Shown in pieces: positions 22,159 through 33,279 of a stretch of 64,000 nucleotides of DNA (its first letter is position 1; the number at the start of each line of letters is the position of its first letter). The notes beneath the pieces are model-generated. The model was not told the DNA's origin and searched no databases. It worked only from the letters and a program-made list of their open reading frames with translations. The DNA is from Mangifera indica. Taxonomy: Eukaryota > Streptophyta > Magnoliopsida > Sapindales > Anacardiaceae. Where the stretch lies: assembly GCF_011075055.1 (NCBI RefSeq), contig NC_058144.1:13668138-13732137 (forward strand), given 5' to 3'. The translations under genes were made by a program, and so were the position numbers.

Positions 22159-23520
22159 GCATTTGAAGACATATTTTAGGAGCCTAAGCAATTACTGCCT
22201 ATTTGAGTAGTGGATCATCACATCAACCTGAAAGAACAAACCGAGCCCATTAATGTGAAACCATATAGGTATGTTTACTTTTAGAAGGCTGAAATTGAAA
22301 AATAGGTTCAAGACATGTTACAGTTAGGACTCATATGACCTAGTACTAGTCTTTTTTCATCCCCTGTCTTATTGGTAAAAAAAAAAGATGGGACATGGAG
22401 ATTTTGCACGGACTATAGAACACTTAATGAAGTGACCATCAAAGATTGATTCCCTATTCCTACTGTGGATGATATGCTTGATGAACTCCATGGGGCTTCC
22501 TATTTCACCAAACTTGATTTACGGGCAGGATTCCATCAGGTACGAATTCATCCTCCACATATCCATAAAACAGCGTTCTGTACTCATAATGGTCATTATG
22601 AATATTTAGTTATGCCTTTCGGTTTTTGCAATGCCCCATCTACCTTCCAAGCAGTTATGAATTCCATATTTCGTCCTTATCTTCAAAAATTTGTACTAGT
22701 TTTCTTTGATGACATTTTAATATATAGCCCCAACTGGAATTTGCACCTTGAACATGTTCAGAAAGTTTACGAAATATTAAGGCAGCATTAGTTTTATATT
22801 AAATTGAGCAAGTGCGTTTTTGGTCAACAAGAGTTGGAATACTTGGACCATATTGTGACTCTACAAGGAGTTAAAGTGGATCAAGATAAAATACAAGTTA
22901 TGCTGAATTGGCCTAGACCTACTAATGTCTCTGAGTTACGTGGATTTTTAAGGCTTATAGGTTACTACCAAAAGTTTGTCCGTAATTACGGTGTCATCGC
23001 TTGGCCTCTCACTAATCTCGTAAAAAAGGGGCAATTCAGGTAGACAGATGAAGCGGAACATGTATTTCAGAATCTTAAACAAGTCATGACTACAACTCCA
23101 ACACTAGCAATGCCAAATTTCAATGAACCCTTTATCATTGAAGCAGATGCATCCGATGATGGCATAGGGGCAGTTCTCACTCAACAAAGGAAACTTATTG
23201 CCTTCATGAGCAGAGCATTGGGAACCACTAAATGGTCTTAGTCCACCTATGCCAAAGAGATGCTAGTAATCATCCAAGATGTACAAACTTGGAGACCTTA
23301 CCTATTAGGCCGAAAGTTTTACATCAAAACAGACTACCAGAGCCTCAAATACCTACTCGAACAACTTATTTCAATAGTGGAGCAAGAAAAATAGGTTTCT
23401 AAATTGCTTGGCTATGACTATGAAATCACATATACACTAGGCAAGGAAAACCACGTAGCTGACACTTTATCACGAGTAGTGGGTAGCCTAAGCCTTGATA
23501 CTCTCACCGTTTCTCGAGCT
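22159..23520 (+). pseudogene. Gypsy-2 reverse transcriptase and RNase H (broken)
   Basis: RT blocks are [20 protein letters not shown] (stop in K-D-stop-F-P), then 22465-22791 with [25 protein letters not shown] and catalytic [10 protein letters not shown], then thumb sequence at 22804-23043 (LEYLDHIVTLQGVKVD). RNase H at about 23080-23500 includes [19 protein letters not shown] and VADTLSRVVG. Stops occur every 200-400 bases, mainly TAG for expected Trp or Gln codons. Confidence 0.88.
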
Positions 23521-23559
23521 CACATATAGGACACTATCAAGACCGAAGCTAAAACCCAT

Positions 23560-24630
23560 CCTTACATGTAAAGACTCTGCCAGCAAGCACAAGACAAACT
23601 AGGCAGTCCTTACGTATGACATAATAATTTGGTTTATTATCATAATCGAGTCGTCCTTCCTCCCCATTCAGATGTCGTCCAACAACTATTGCAGGAATTT
23701 TATGATTTCACCTGGGCAGGCCATTCTAGTGTACTTCGCACGTATAAAAAATTAGCTAAACAATTTTATTGGCCTGCCATGTACAAAATAGTGAAGGAAT
23801 ATGTTGCTTCTTGCCAAATATGCCAATGCGTTAAGGTTGACACCTTGTTGCCCGCCGGACTCCTACAACCACTATCGATCCCATGTCAAGTATGAGATGA
23901 TATCACCATGGACTTTATCGACGGACTTCCTCCTTCAAATAGCAAGCAAGCTATTCTGGTTGTCATTGACAGATTAAGCAAATCAGCATATTTTTTAGCC
24001 TTTTCCCATCCATATATAGCGAAGATAGTAGCCAAGAAATTTGTTGAAGAAGTTGTTAAACTACATGGAATGCCACGGTCTATTATTAGTGATTAAGACC
24101 CTGTTTTCCTTAGCCATTTCTGGCAAGAATTTTTTAAACTATCTAGCACACAATTGAAGATGAGCTCGACCTATCACCCTCAAACTGACAGCCAGTCCGA
24201 AATAGTGAACCGCTTTATGGAACAATACCTTCAGTGTTTTGTTTATCATCAACCACAAAAATGGTATTATTTCTTACCTTGGGCTGAATTTTGGTACAAC
24301 ACCACCTATCATTCCTCCATTGGAATGACTCATTTTCAAGCCCCCTTTACGGTCGACCACCACCAACAATTCCACCATATCAAGAAGGAACCTGTTCAGT
24401 ACATGAAATGGATCAAAATTGGGTTGCTAGAGATGCTTTACTAAAGCAACTCAAGGATAATTTGCATGCTACCAATAATCGAATGAAGCAGTAGATTGAT
24501 TCGAAGGGCAGAGATGTTGAGTTTCAGGTTAGCGATATGGTCTTTCTCAAGCTTCATCCTTATCGTCAATAATCAGTGTTTAAGTAGACCTATCAGAAGC
24601 TTACAAGTCAGTTTTACAGACCATATCTGA
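23560..24630 (+). pseudogene. Gypsy-2 integrase (broken)
   Basis: The zinc finger lies in 23629-23895 (TWAGHSSVLRTYKKLAKQFY, then CQICQCVK). The core has TMDFIDGLPPSNSKQA (first Asp), IISD then a stop then DPVFLSHFW (second Asp), and YHPQTDSQSEIVNRFMEQYL (Glu). The remainder (24154-24494) keeps AEFWYNTTYHSSIGMTHFQA. A frame change near 24300 shifts it. Confidence 0.88.
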
Positions 24631-24964
24631 TGGAAGAACGAATTGGCAATGTAACCTACAAGTTCAAGCTTCCTTCATGCTCTCGTATACATCCAGTTTT
24701 TCATGTGTCCATGCTCAAGAAACACGTGGGTGATACTCATGTTATCAGTTCTGAAATGCCTATTTCACCTGATGGTGACTTCATCTTGGAGCTCAAAACC
24801 ATATTGAATACACGTTGGATAAAACGTGGATTTAAATTTATGGAAGAAAGTTTAGTTAAGTGGAAATGTCTTTCCACTAAAGATGCTACTTGAGAAAATT
24901 CGTAGGAACTGCAGACTCGATTTCTAAACCTTGAGGACAAAGTTTCGTTGAAATGGGAGGGCAA
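24630..24964 (+). pseudogene. Gypsy-2 GPY/F module end, chromodomain and polypurine tract
   Basis: The frame 24630-24893 reads NVTYKFKLPSCSRIHPVFHV then ILNTRWIKRGFKFMEESLVK and WKCLSTKDAT, a degenerate chromodomain like those of plant chromoviruses. The tail resembles FLNLEDKV. GGGAGGGCAA at 24955-24964 directly precedes the 3' LTR and is the polypurine tract. Confidence 0.82.
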
Positions 24965-25382
24965 TGATAAGCTCAAAAGGTCTGTACGAGTGCCACAGAA
25001 AAATCCAAAATATTCGGCCATGGATTACACGACGTGTTAAGTTGCATGAGCCATGCAACATGCACAAGAATGCATAAGAATTGGTCTTAAGTAGTGGGAG
25101 AAGTAGTGGGAGAAATAGTGGGGAGAGTCACAACAAATGCTTATGAATAGGTCTAGCAGTTTTCTTTGAATCCAATAATTCTACTATTTTGTTGCAAAGT
25201 AGCAGTTAGGGTCCTAATTCTTAGGGATATAATTCAAGTAGTGGGAAAAAAGCTGTTATGTTCTTTTTTTATTTAAACTCCTTTCAGCAGATGTACAAGG
25301 AGCTTATTTTTGAAATAAAATTATGGGTTGTTCTCACCCTAAGTTGAACTCTATTTTATTAAGCTTTGATTGGGACCTAACA
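24965..25382 (+). repeat. 3' LTR of Gypsy-2
   Basis: This 418-bp LTR runs TGATAAGC to GGGACCTAACA, preceded by the polypurine tract and followed by CACTA. Confidence 0.88.
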
Positions 25383-25387
25383 CACTA

Positions 25388-25860
25388 TGTCGTATATATT
25401 ATGAAAATAACATCAATAGTGAATTCTTCTTATAATTCCATTTTCCCCTTACATAACCCATTCCTTTGAGACAATGTAATAACAATGCCTAAAGCAACAC
25501 TGCATAAAAGAAATGCCATTCACAGAAAATACATAAAAGAAATGCATAAGGAAAGAAACCTACCGTTGCGTTCATGAAGGTGCTTCTTCTGAGCCTTTGG
25601 TAGTTTTACATTACCACTACAAGCATGACATGAGAACAACAACTATGAGAGCTTCAATTAATTCTTGAGCAAGATGTTGTAATCAATTTTTCTTTTCTTC
25701 TTGAAGATGAAACATAAATTTATCTGTACAATCAGTCAATAAGAGCTTCTAACATTCAAGTTAACAGACACACACAAAAGCTTACAAGTTTGTGACTCAA
25801 TAATAGACAGAGCTAGAAATTCGTAAACATCAACCTACTCTGAATTCTATCAAAGCTGAA
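25388..25860 (-). other. CACTA interior with possible captured exon
   Basis: No domain is recognisable. The minus strand has a good splice donor (AACG/GTAGGTTTC at about 25563-25575) after a stretch with moderate coding look, so part of a captured gene may continue here. I could not align it to the NDR kinase. Confidence 0.25.
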
Positions 25861-26282
25861 CTTAAAATTATCATTTAATGACAAAATTAAATTATTTCTA
25901 AAAATGAATCCTAATTTTTTTGAGATAAAATTAAATTTCTATCTCTAAAAGTAATATTTTGAACGAACCTTAAATGAATCCTAAATTTAGGGGGGACAAA
26001 ATTGAAATTTCTTCTTCTAAAATAATCATTCTAAAACAAAATTATAATTTTATCCACAAAATTATTATTTTGTGATGAAACTAAAATTGTCTCTAAAAGT
26101 AAATCTTAAGTTTTAAATGATGAAATTATAATTTCATCTCCTTAAATAATCATTTTAGGACGAAATTAATATTTTGTCACTAAAGTTAATATTCTGGGAT
26201 GAAATTAAAATTTTGTCCCTAAAAGCATCATTCCATGACGAAATTATAATCGTCCCAAAATATTTAGTTCCTAAATTGTATA
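25860..26282 (-). repeat. Right subterminal repeats of CACTA-like element
   Basis: Diverged copies of GA(C/T)GAAATTA and ATTTTGTC(C/A)CT separated by AAAAGTAA-type words. They mirror the left block in opposite sense. Confidence 0.55.
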
Positions 26283-26570
26283 CTTGTTAGGGAAAAGGAC
26301 TATTTCCCACCCAAGTTTTAGTTGAAATTCAAAATCACACCTGTAGCAATTAAAAAACCCAAACTGCCACAAATAACCCAACTTCTGTTAATTTTTTTTG
26401 TTAGAAGGGTAAAATGGTTATTTTAATGTTTATATAATAAAAATATATAAATTTTATTTCTTGGGGGATAGGTAATCTATCAAAAATTGATGGAGTAGTT
26501 GAAACTACCAATTAGTAGGAAAAATTTTCAAGTAACTTTGGGGGATAGGTAATCTATATTTGTTGGGATG
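26283..26570. mobile_element. MITE, probably Mutator-type
   Basis: About 280 bases with imperfect inverted ends: GACTATTTCCCACCCAAGTT on the left and, read inwards, GATTACCTATCCCCCAAAGT on the right. Flanking nine-mers CTTGTTAGG and TTTGTTGGG match in seven positions. GGGGGATAGGTAATCTAT is also repeated directly (26462 and 26541). Confidence 0.5.
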
Positions 26571-26997
26571 TCTGATTGGAGCTAGATAGTATGGAGTATT
26601 CTCAGGATTATTTTCCCTTCCAACTGGGCATTGTGGATGTCATTCTTGGGGTGGATTGATTGTCCACTTTAGGGGAGGTTCATAGCAATTAGAAAACACA
26701 AACGATAAGCTTCGAGTGGCAAGGGCATGATGAAATCAATTAAAAATAAGAGTGATAGATTTTAGATTGAGTTCGTCGAGATGGAGAGCAGTGAGATTAA
26801 CTATAACTACATAAAATCCCTCTATAACAGCGATATTGGACAAATTTCAATAACTATCTTTGAAGCCTTCGGGACTACCACCTCAACGTCAACACTATCA
26901 TGTCATCAAATTAATGAATGGAGCCCAACCACCTAATAGTCAGTCATACTGTTACCTGCATCATAAGAAGAATGAGGTGAAAAGATTGGTTCGGGAG
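26571..26997 (+). pseudogene. Outer gypsy protease end and RT leader
   Basis: Plus-strand pieces read YFPFQLGIVDVILGVD, a stop, LSTLGEVHSN and ISFEWQGHDEIN (end of protease), then HHKKNEVKRLVREM (start of RT). The last codons continue at 30064 after the inserted element. Confidence 0.75.
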
Positions 26998-27002
26998 ATG
27001 TT

Positions 27003-27395
27003 TGATTGGTCCCACTCAAAGCTATTTAGATATTAAAATTATTCTACTTAAGGCGAGAATGAACCTTATAATTTTATTAAAAGTTTCGTCTCTTTTACAT
27101 TGCTGGGTAATAGAGTTTAAATACATCTAGGACTCAACTATTTCTCTGAACAAAAGGAGTGAAACGGCTAGTTGGCAATAAAATAGCCAACAATAATAGA
27201 GATATTCTAACTTATTGACCTATTCCTATGCAAATAAAATAACGGTAATAACTAATGCAAATCTTAAGCCATAATTTGCAATCAGCATGGTCCTCGTTGT
27301 ATGTCGCCTTGCATGCCTAATGCAAAGTGTTCCACACTCAATCCTCGTACCTTTGGTTTTTAATGGGTACTCTAGTTTATCTTCTTGGCTTATCA
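27003..27395 (-). repeat. 3' LTR of Gypsy-3
   Basis: On the minus strand it runs TGATAAGCC to GGGACCAATCA, 393 bases, preceded by the purine tract AAAAAAGAGGCAA. It shares its terminal sequence type with the Gypsy-2 LTR, so the two families are related. Confidence 0.88.
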
Positions 27396-28570
27396 TTGCC
27401 TCTTTTTTCAGTGGAACCTTGTCCTTAAGGTTCAATTTAAGAAACTTGTTTTGTAACTCTTGTGTATTCTCCCACATAGCATCTTATTTTGGAAGCTTTT
27501 TCCACTAAACAAGGTTTTCCTCAACAAAATTTGACCCTTTCTTAACCTGTCTAGTATCCAAAATAACTTCAGGTTCCATAATAATTTCACCATCATCAAC
27601 TATGGACGATAGTTCAGTGCTAGTAGCATTTGTCTCCCCTACTTGCCTTTTAAGCATTGAAACATGAAAAACAAGGTGGATTCGAGACCCTTCAGGCAAT
27701 TGGAGTTTGTAAGCTACTTTTCCAACCTTTGCTTCAATTTGGTACGAACTATAAAACGATTAGCTAGCTTTTGATATGATGTCCTATAGATAGTTTGCTG
27801 GCGATGAGGATAGAGTTTAAGGAAGACTAAATCCCCCACTTGAAATTTCATATCCCTTCTTTTTGAATCGGCCACTTGTTTTATTCGATTAACTACTGCA
27901 TGCAGATTAGCTCTGAGCTGTTGTAAAATGGCATTTCGAGATACCATTGTTCGATCCACTTCATTGACGGAAGATACCCCAACTTGATAATTTGGAATAC
28001 TCGACGGTGGCCTTCTATAGAGAGCTTGGAATGGCATCATCCCAATAGAGCTATGGTATGTAGTGTTATACCAAAATTCAACCCATGGAAGAAAAGAACT
28101 CCACTTTCAAGGTTGTTGGGAAACAAAACATCGTAAATACTGCTCAACACACCTGTTAACTACCTCAGATTGATCATCAGTTTGGGGATGGTAGGCAGAG
28201 CTCATATACCTTTTAGTTCTTGACATTTTGAAGAATTCACTCCAAAAATAACTTATAAAAATGAGATCTCGATCACTGATAATTGATTTTGGCATGCCAT
28301 GAAGCTTGACAATCGCTTCCACAAATTTTTTATCTACCATTTTTGCCGTATAAGGATGCGACAAAGTTAAGAAATGAGCTGATTTACTTAAGCGGTCAAC
28401 TACCACCATAATAGTTCTCTTGCCATGGGATAATGGTAATCCTTCAATAAAATCCATGGTGATGTCATCCCATACTTAGCAAGGAATAGGCAATAGTTGG
28501 AGAATACCTACTGGAGATAAAGTGTATTTTTTATTCTTTTGGCAAACAGTACAAGAAGCCACATATTACT
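27396..28570 (-). pseudogene. Gypsy-3 integrase and chromodomain (broken)
   Basis: Minus-strand frames carry the integrase core at 28107-28457 (MDFIEGLPLSHGKRTIMVV, IISDRDLIFISYFW, YHPQTDDQSEVVNRCVEQYL, all three acidic residues visible). The C-terminal part is at 27714-28040 (FQALYRRPPSSIPNYQ, KFQVGDLVFLKLYPHRQ). The chromodomain is at 27505-27699 (VILDTRQVKKGSNFVEENLV), followed by NTQELQNKFLKLNLKDKV. Frame breaks separate them. Confidence 0.87.
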
Positions 28571-29904
28571 GAATCACCTTATGCATTGATGGCCAATAGA
28601 ATTGTTGTGGTCTTTCATATGGTGAATCATGGAATTCTTGCAGTAGCTAATTGACAAGATAGGAATTATAAGGAATAACTATACAGTTTTTGTAACATAC
28701 CAAACCATTTCTCCATTTATACGAAGCTCCAAGACCGTCAGTTGCAAGTTTGCCAATTCGGACCATATAAGGATGCTTGTTAGTTACGTCTTTTCCCAGC
28801 TTGTACATAATTAGCTAGGGTTGCCTGTTACTCTTGACAAAGTATAAACAGTTGAATTCTCCTTTCCCAGCTTGTACATAATTTCATAGTCATACCCCAA
28901 CAATTTAGACACCCATTTCTGTTATTCTAGTGTTACGATACACTGCTCTATCAAATATTTGAGGCTGCGGTGGTCAGTTTGGATGTAAAACTTTCGACCC
29001 AACAAGTAAGGACGCTAAGTCTAAATAGCTTGAATAATGGTGAGTATTTCTTTAGCATAGGTAGACTAGGATTGCTTTGTGACTCCCAAGGCTCAGCTCT
29101 TGAATGTTATGGGCTTCCCTTGTTGAGTTAACACCGCTCTAATACTATCACTTGAAGCATTAGATTTGATCACAAATGGTTCATTAAAGTTAGGCATAGC
29201 AAGTCTAGGAGTAAAAGTCATAGTTACCTTCAAAGCCTTAAAGGCATCCTCCGCTTCTGTCGTCTATCTAAATTGCCCCTTTTTAAGAGGTTGGTAAGTG
29301 ACCGAGCTATAATTCCATAATTACAGACGAACTTTCTATAATAACTTGTAAGGCCTAAAAATCCATGCAATTAAGAAACATTAGTGGGCCTAGGCCAATT
29401 GATCATAGTCTGAATTTTCCCTTGATCCACCTTAACCCCCTATAAAGTTACAATGTGACCCAATTATTCAATTTCTTACTGACCAAAGGCACACTTGCTG
29501 AGCTTGATAAAAAATTTGTGATGCCTTAATATATCAAAAGCCTTTTTAACATGTTCAAGATGCTTGGTCTAATTAGGGCTATAAATTAAAATATCATCAA
29601 AAAAGACTAACACAAATTTCTGAAGATGTAGATGAAATATAGAATTCATAATGGCTTGAAAAGTTGTAGGACCGTTGCACAAGCCCAATGACATAACCAA
29701 ATATTCATAATGACTATTGTGTGTGTGAAAGACAATTTTGTGAATGTCTAATGGATGTACTTATACCTGGTGGTCACCTGATCGTAAATCAAGTTTAGTA
29801 AAGAAGGTTGCCCTATACAGTTCATCAAGCATATCATCAACGGTTGGAATAGGGAATCTATCCTTGATGGTTACAGCATTCAGAACTCTATAGTCGATAC
29901 AAAT
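28571..29904 (-). pseudogene. Gypsy-3 RT core and RNase H (heavily broken)
   Basis: From 29904 the minus strand reads [40 protein letters not shown], then [20 protein letters not shown] and catalytic VFFDDILIY near 29600. RNase H follows (about 29180-28880), with SNASSDSIRAVLTQQG near 29130-29180. Stops, nearly all TAG or TAA at expected Gln and Trp codons, are dense. Confidence 0.8.
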
Positions 29905-30063
29905 AAAATAATAGCAATAACTAATGCAAATCTTAAGCCATAATTTGCAATTAGCATGGTCCTCGTCGTATGTCGCCTTGATGCCCTATGCAAATTGTTC
30001 CATACTCAATCCTCGTACCTTGGGTTTTTGATAGGTACTCTAGTTGATCTTCTTGGCTTATCA
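29905..30063 (-). repeat. 5' LTR of Gypsy-3, truncated
   Basis: It matches the 3' LTR from 27237 to 27395 and stops abruptly at the RT sequence. The join carries the shared word ATTTG. Confidence 0.85.
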
Positions 30064-31250
30064 ATGTTTCAAGCTAAGATCATTCGACCAAGTATCAATC
30101 ATTTCTCTAGCCCAGTATTGCTTATTCAAAAGAAAAATCGTGGTTGGCATTTATGCTTGGACTATCAGATGCACAACAAACTAACAATCCCATATAAGCT
30201 TCCTATTCCTGTTGTTGATGAATTATTAGATAAGTAAGGATTAGCCATTATTTTTAGTAAGTTAGATCTTAAGTTCTTCTACCACCAAATCTAGATAGTT
30301 GAGTCTTATGTTGAGAAAACGACTTTCTGCACCTACAACGGCCATTACTAGTTTCTCGTTTTGCCATTTGACTTATCAAATGCTCTAAGCTTCTTTCAAG
30401 CCCTTATTAATGACATCTTTCAAGGCCATTTATGTAGATTTATATTGGTCTTTTTTGACAATATTTTAATCTACAATAAAAAATTTTCAAAACATTTAGA
30501 AATGACCCTTACAATATTATCTGAGTATCAGTTAGTTCTGAATAAAAAAAATGCTCATTTGTCATGACCTAATTAGGGTATTTGGGCCACATTATTTCAA
30601 CTGAGGGGGTAGCAGATGATCCACAAATAATCTAGAGTATGGTAGAGTGGCATCAGCCTTGTGATATTAGAGAATTAAGAGGATTTATTGGATTTATGGA
30701 GTATTATTAGAGGTTTGTTAAAGATTATGGTTGCATTGTCGTGCCCCTTACGCAATAGTTGAAAAAGAACTTATTCAGTTGGGGTAATAATGCCATACTA
30801 GCCTTTAATGGTTTGAAAAAGGCAATGACCATAATCCATATTCTGGTTGTGCCTAATTTTGATAAAAAATTTTATTGTGGAAATAAATGTCTCGAGGTCT
30901 GGATTGGGGGCATTGTTATTGTAAGAAAAAATGGCCTATTTCCTTCATGAGTCAAGTTTTATCTCCTCGTGATAGGGCTAAATTGTGTATGCAAAAGAAT
31001 TGATGACGAACGTTTTGGCCTTAAAAAAGTCGCGACATTATTTATTAGATTGCCATTTCATTATTTGCACTAATAAAAAAAGTCTGAAACACTTAATGGA
31101 GCATACTATAATCAATGGGAATCAACAAAAACGAGTTATGGAACTTTTAGTCTATGGCTTTGAAATATAATACAAACCCAGGATGGAGAATAAGGTGGTT
31201 GATGCGGTGTCTAGATTACCTAGTAGCACTATAGCCATGATAGCCATTTT
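30064..31250 (+). pseudogene. Outer gypsy reverse transcriptase and RNase H (broken)
   Basis: The plus strand reads FQAKIIRPSINHFSSPVLLI, LCLDYQMHNKLTIPYKLPIP, KLDLKFFYHQI, LPFDLSNALSFFQALINDIF and VFFDNILIYN. The catalytic YxDD motif is FFDN, so the second Asp is lost. RNase H segments at 30759-31220 include YAKELMTNVLALKKSRHYLL and DAVSRLPS. Several stops are present. It is more diverged than Gypsy-2 and Gypsy-3. Confidence 0.85.
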
Positions 31251-32839
31251 AGTAGGTTATTGATTGGATGGTGATACAATGGATGAAGAGGTCCACATGG
31301 ATGCCCATTACAAAACTATTACCAGGATCTTTTGAAGGATCCCACAGTCACCTTAATTTCCTATTGAAAAAAAACACCCTATTGTATAAATGGCGTTTGG
31401 TTCTCATAACAAATTCTACTTTAATTCTCACTATCCTAGTAGAATTTCATTCTACTCCTTTAGGCAGCCATTCAGGACTTTGTCAAACATGTAAATGAAG
31501 GGCTAAAATTTTTTATTGGGTACAAATGAAGTTAGTTATTCGCAATTATGTGGTCATTTGTGAAATATACCAACGCGGTAAACATCAGGCTATAAGTCCT
31601 ATAGGATTGCTTCAGCCCCTCCCGATACTTGATAAAGTTTGGAAGGATATTTCCATGGATTTTATTGGAAGATTACCACAAACAAAAAAGGGTGATACTA
31701 TTTTAGTAATGTTAGATAGGCTAACCAAGTATAGCCACTTTATGCCCTTTTCGCATCCGTACTGTAAAAGTGGGGGTCAATGTCTTTGCTAAGGAGGTCA
31801 TTAAGCTCCATGGCTACCTTCACTTAATCATGTGGGATCGCGACCGCATCTTTATGAACCAATTTTAGGTTGAGCTATTTTGCATTATGGGTACTACTCT
31901 CAAGTTTTGTGGTGCTTACCACTCACAAACTGATAGTTAGACAAAGGTAGTAAATCATGGATTAGAGACTTATTTACGTTGCTTGTCCTCAACAACCTTG
32001 GGAGTGGACATAATGGCTTTCATCGACCAAGTAATGGTATAACACCACATTTCAAAATGTCTGAGGTATGACACCTTTTAAGGCTTTGTATGGCAAATAC
32101 CCTCCTACCTTGCTTAGGTGGGATTCAACTGATTCTAAGGTGGATGAGGTGAGGATATTTTTTCAGAATTGAGATCAAATTCTTTCTAAATTAAACAAAC
32201 ACTTGATTTGTGCCCTAGAAAGAATGAAGCATTTGACAAATTTGAAATGGCACGAGGTCAATCTGAGTGTCAGTGATAGTGTGTTTTTAAAGTTACAACC
32301 TTATTGCTTTATGAAAACTAATCAAGCGATCAAATGAAAAATTAAGTCCTAGGTTTTATGGCCCTTATACAATTTTAGAGAAAATTGGACATGTTGCCTA
32401 TAAATTGGAGTTGCCTCCTAGTTTAAAAATACATCTTGTCTTTCACATTTTTCAATTGAAAAAGTGGTTGGAGCTCTTTCCCCAACAACCCTTAACCCCC
32501 TTTATCTAGTTGACAATTTGGAGTTACAACTATAGCCTAAGACATTACTTGGCACTAGATATTCCCCTTCTAGCCGCTTGGAGGTCTTACTCAAATGTGA
32601 ACTCTTACCTAACTATGAAAATTTTTGGGAGAATTATATTGAGATTATGGAGCATTTTCCTGAAAAGGGAGAGTAGTGTACCAAGTGTAGCAACTCCTTT
32701 GGTGACACCTGGCAAGCTAATAGTGTAGGAATGAGTTAATTATGGGAAATTGTACATAGGTGAGGTGGTGGAGAGTGTGAGGCATGATCTATTGAGAAGA
32801 AAAATAAATTATCATTAAGTTTTTTGTATTGGGGAGTAC
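31251..32839 (+). pseudogene. Outer gypsy integrase and C-terminus (broken)
   Basis: The zinc finger is around 31430-31590 (FHSTPLGSHSGLCQT, VICEIYQRGKHQ, where the first Cys pair is partly lost). The core has ISMDFIGRLPQTKKGDTILV at 31655 and, after frame breaks, GTTLKF-like and YHSQTDS-like blocks at 31890-31940. A GPY/F module follows at about 32350-32470. The last 100 bases before the LTR have no recognisable coding. Confidence 0.78.
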
Positions 32840-33273
32840 TGGCCTCCAGTAGCCAGATTTTATGTCTTTCTTTACTGTTCTGGTGACTACCTTTTCTTGT
32901 TAATTTCTGAGTGAATTATAGCCATTAAACACTGCTCATTATGATCAAATTTTGTATCAATTTATGAATTGGAGTTAATGAATGCAATATGACTTATGAG
33001 CTTCTCCATTGCTTGATGAATTCCTTATCTCTGCTCTACTATTTCTCCATCTAATTTTCATTATTAATTGCTATTTGGTAGTTAAGAATCTTGTTGGAAA
33101 GAAAGTGCAGAGGGGTGACTTATATGGTGTTGTTGTATTTTTGAGGTGTTGACTGGGTAGAGTATTTTGGAGAGATAGGAGGCTATCCAGAATTCCCCAC
33201 TAGAATTCGCAGGTAGGAGACCAGAAGCCGTGGCAGATACCACTATCTAACAACATTATTCGGGTACGTAACA
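32840..33273 (+). repeat. 3' LTR of outer gypsy
   Basis: It begins TGGCCTCCAGTAGCC after TTGGGGAGTAC and ends GTACGTAACA, directly before ABC transporter coding sequence. It is longer than the 5' copy because that copy has an internal deletion. Confidence 0.78.
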
Positions 33274-33279
33274 AAATTC

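Larger units (their letters stand above)
20509..25382 (+). mobile_element. Ty3/gypsy chromovirus (Gypsy-2)
   Basis: Plus-strand element with LTRs at 20509-20876 (3' end missing) and 24965-25382 (complete). Flanking five-mers CATTA and CACTA form a target duplication with one transition. gag, protease, RT, RNase H, integrase and a chromodomain occur in gypsy order. The 5' LTR joins gag directly with no primer site, so an internal deletion removed the LTR end, leader and gag start. Confidence 0.9.
15491..26282. mobile_element. CACTA-like DNA transposon, host of later insertions
   Basis: It starts with CACTACAACAAATT, the canonical plant CACTA terminus. About 650 bases of subterminal repeats follow, with words such as GACAAAATTTTTCGTC and TTTGTCCTTAATT. 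A second block of such repeats (about 25860-26270: GACGAAATTA, ATTTTGTCCC) lies at the far end in the opposite sense, as expected for CACTA subterminal regions. The right terminus is degraded (ACTTGTTAGGG at about 26280), so the end is approximate. I find no transposase. The element holds kinase gene fragments, so it may be a gene-capturing, non-autonomous copy. Confidence 0.6.
27003..30063 (-). mobile_element. Ty3/gypsy chromovirus with internal deletion (Gypsy-3)
   Basis: Minus-strand element with 3' LTR 27003-27395 and a partial 5' LTR about 29905-30063. The five-base target ATGTT is duplicated exactly at 26998-27002 and 30064-30068, and the interrupted RT frame is restored if one copy and the element are removed. 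The interior holds only RT from the DYRVLN block onward, RNase H, integrase and chromodomain; gag, protease, primer site and part of the 5' LTR are deleted. Confidence 0.92.
14761..33273 (+). mobile_element. Old Ty3/gypsy element split by nested insertions (outer gypsy)
   Basis: Matching LTRs lie at about 14761-15050 and 32840-33273. Internal pieces are gag N-terminus (15074-15490), protease end (26571-26997), then RT, RNase H and integrase (30064-32760). All are on the plus strand and in the right order. The protease end reads directly into RT once the minus-strand element at 27003-30063 is removed (LVREM then FQAKIIRPS). Most of gag and the start of protease are missing between the pieces. 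Confidence 0.82.

Noticed and set aside
15491..26282. CACTA transposase (TNPD/TNP2-type) inside the element
   Set aside because: I looked on both strands outside the nested insertions and saw no transposase motif, so none is claimed.
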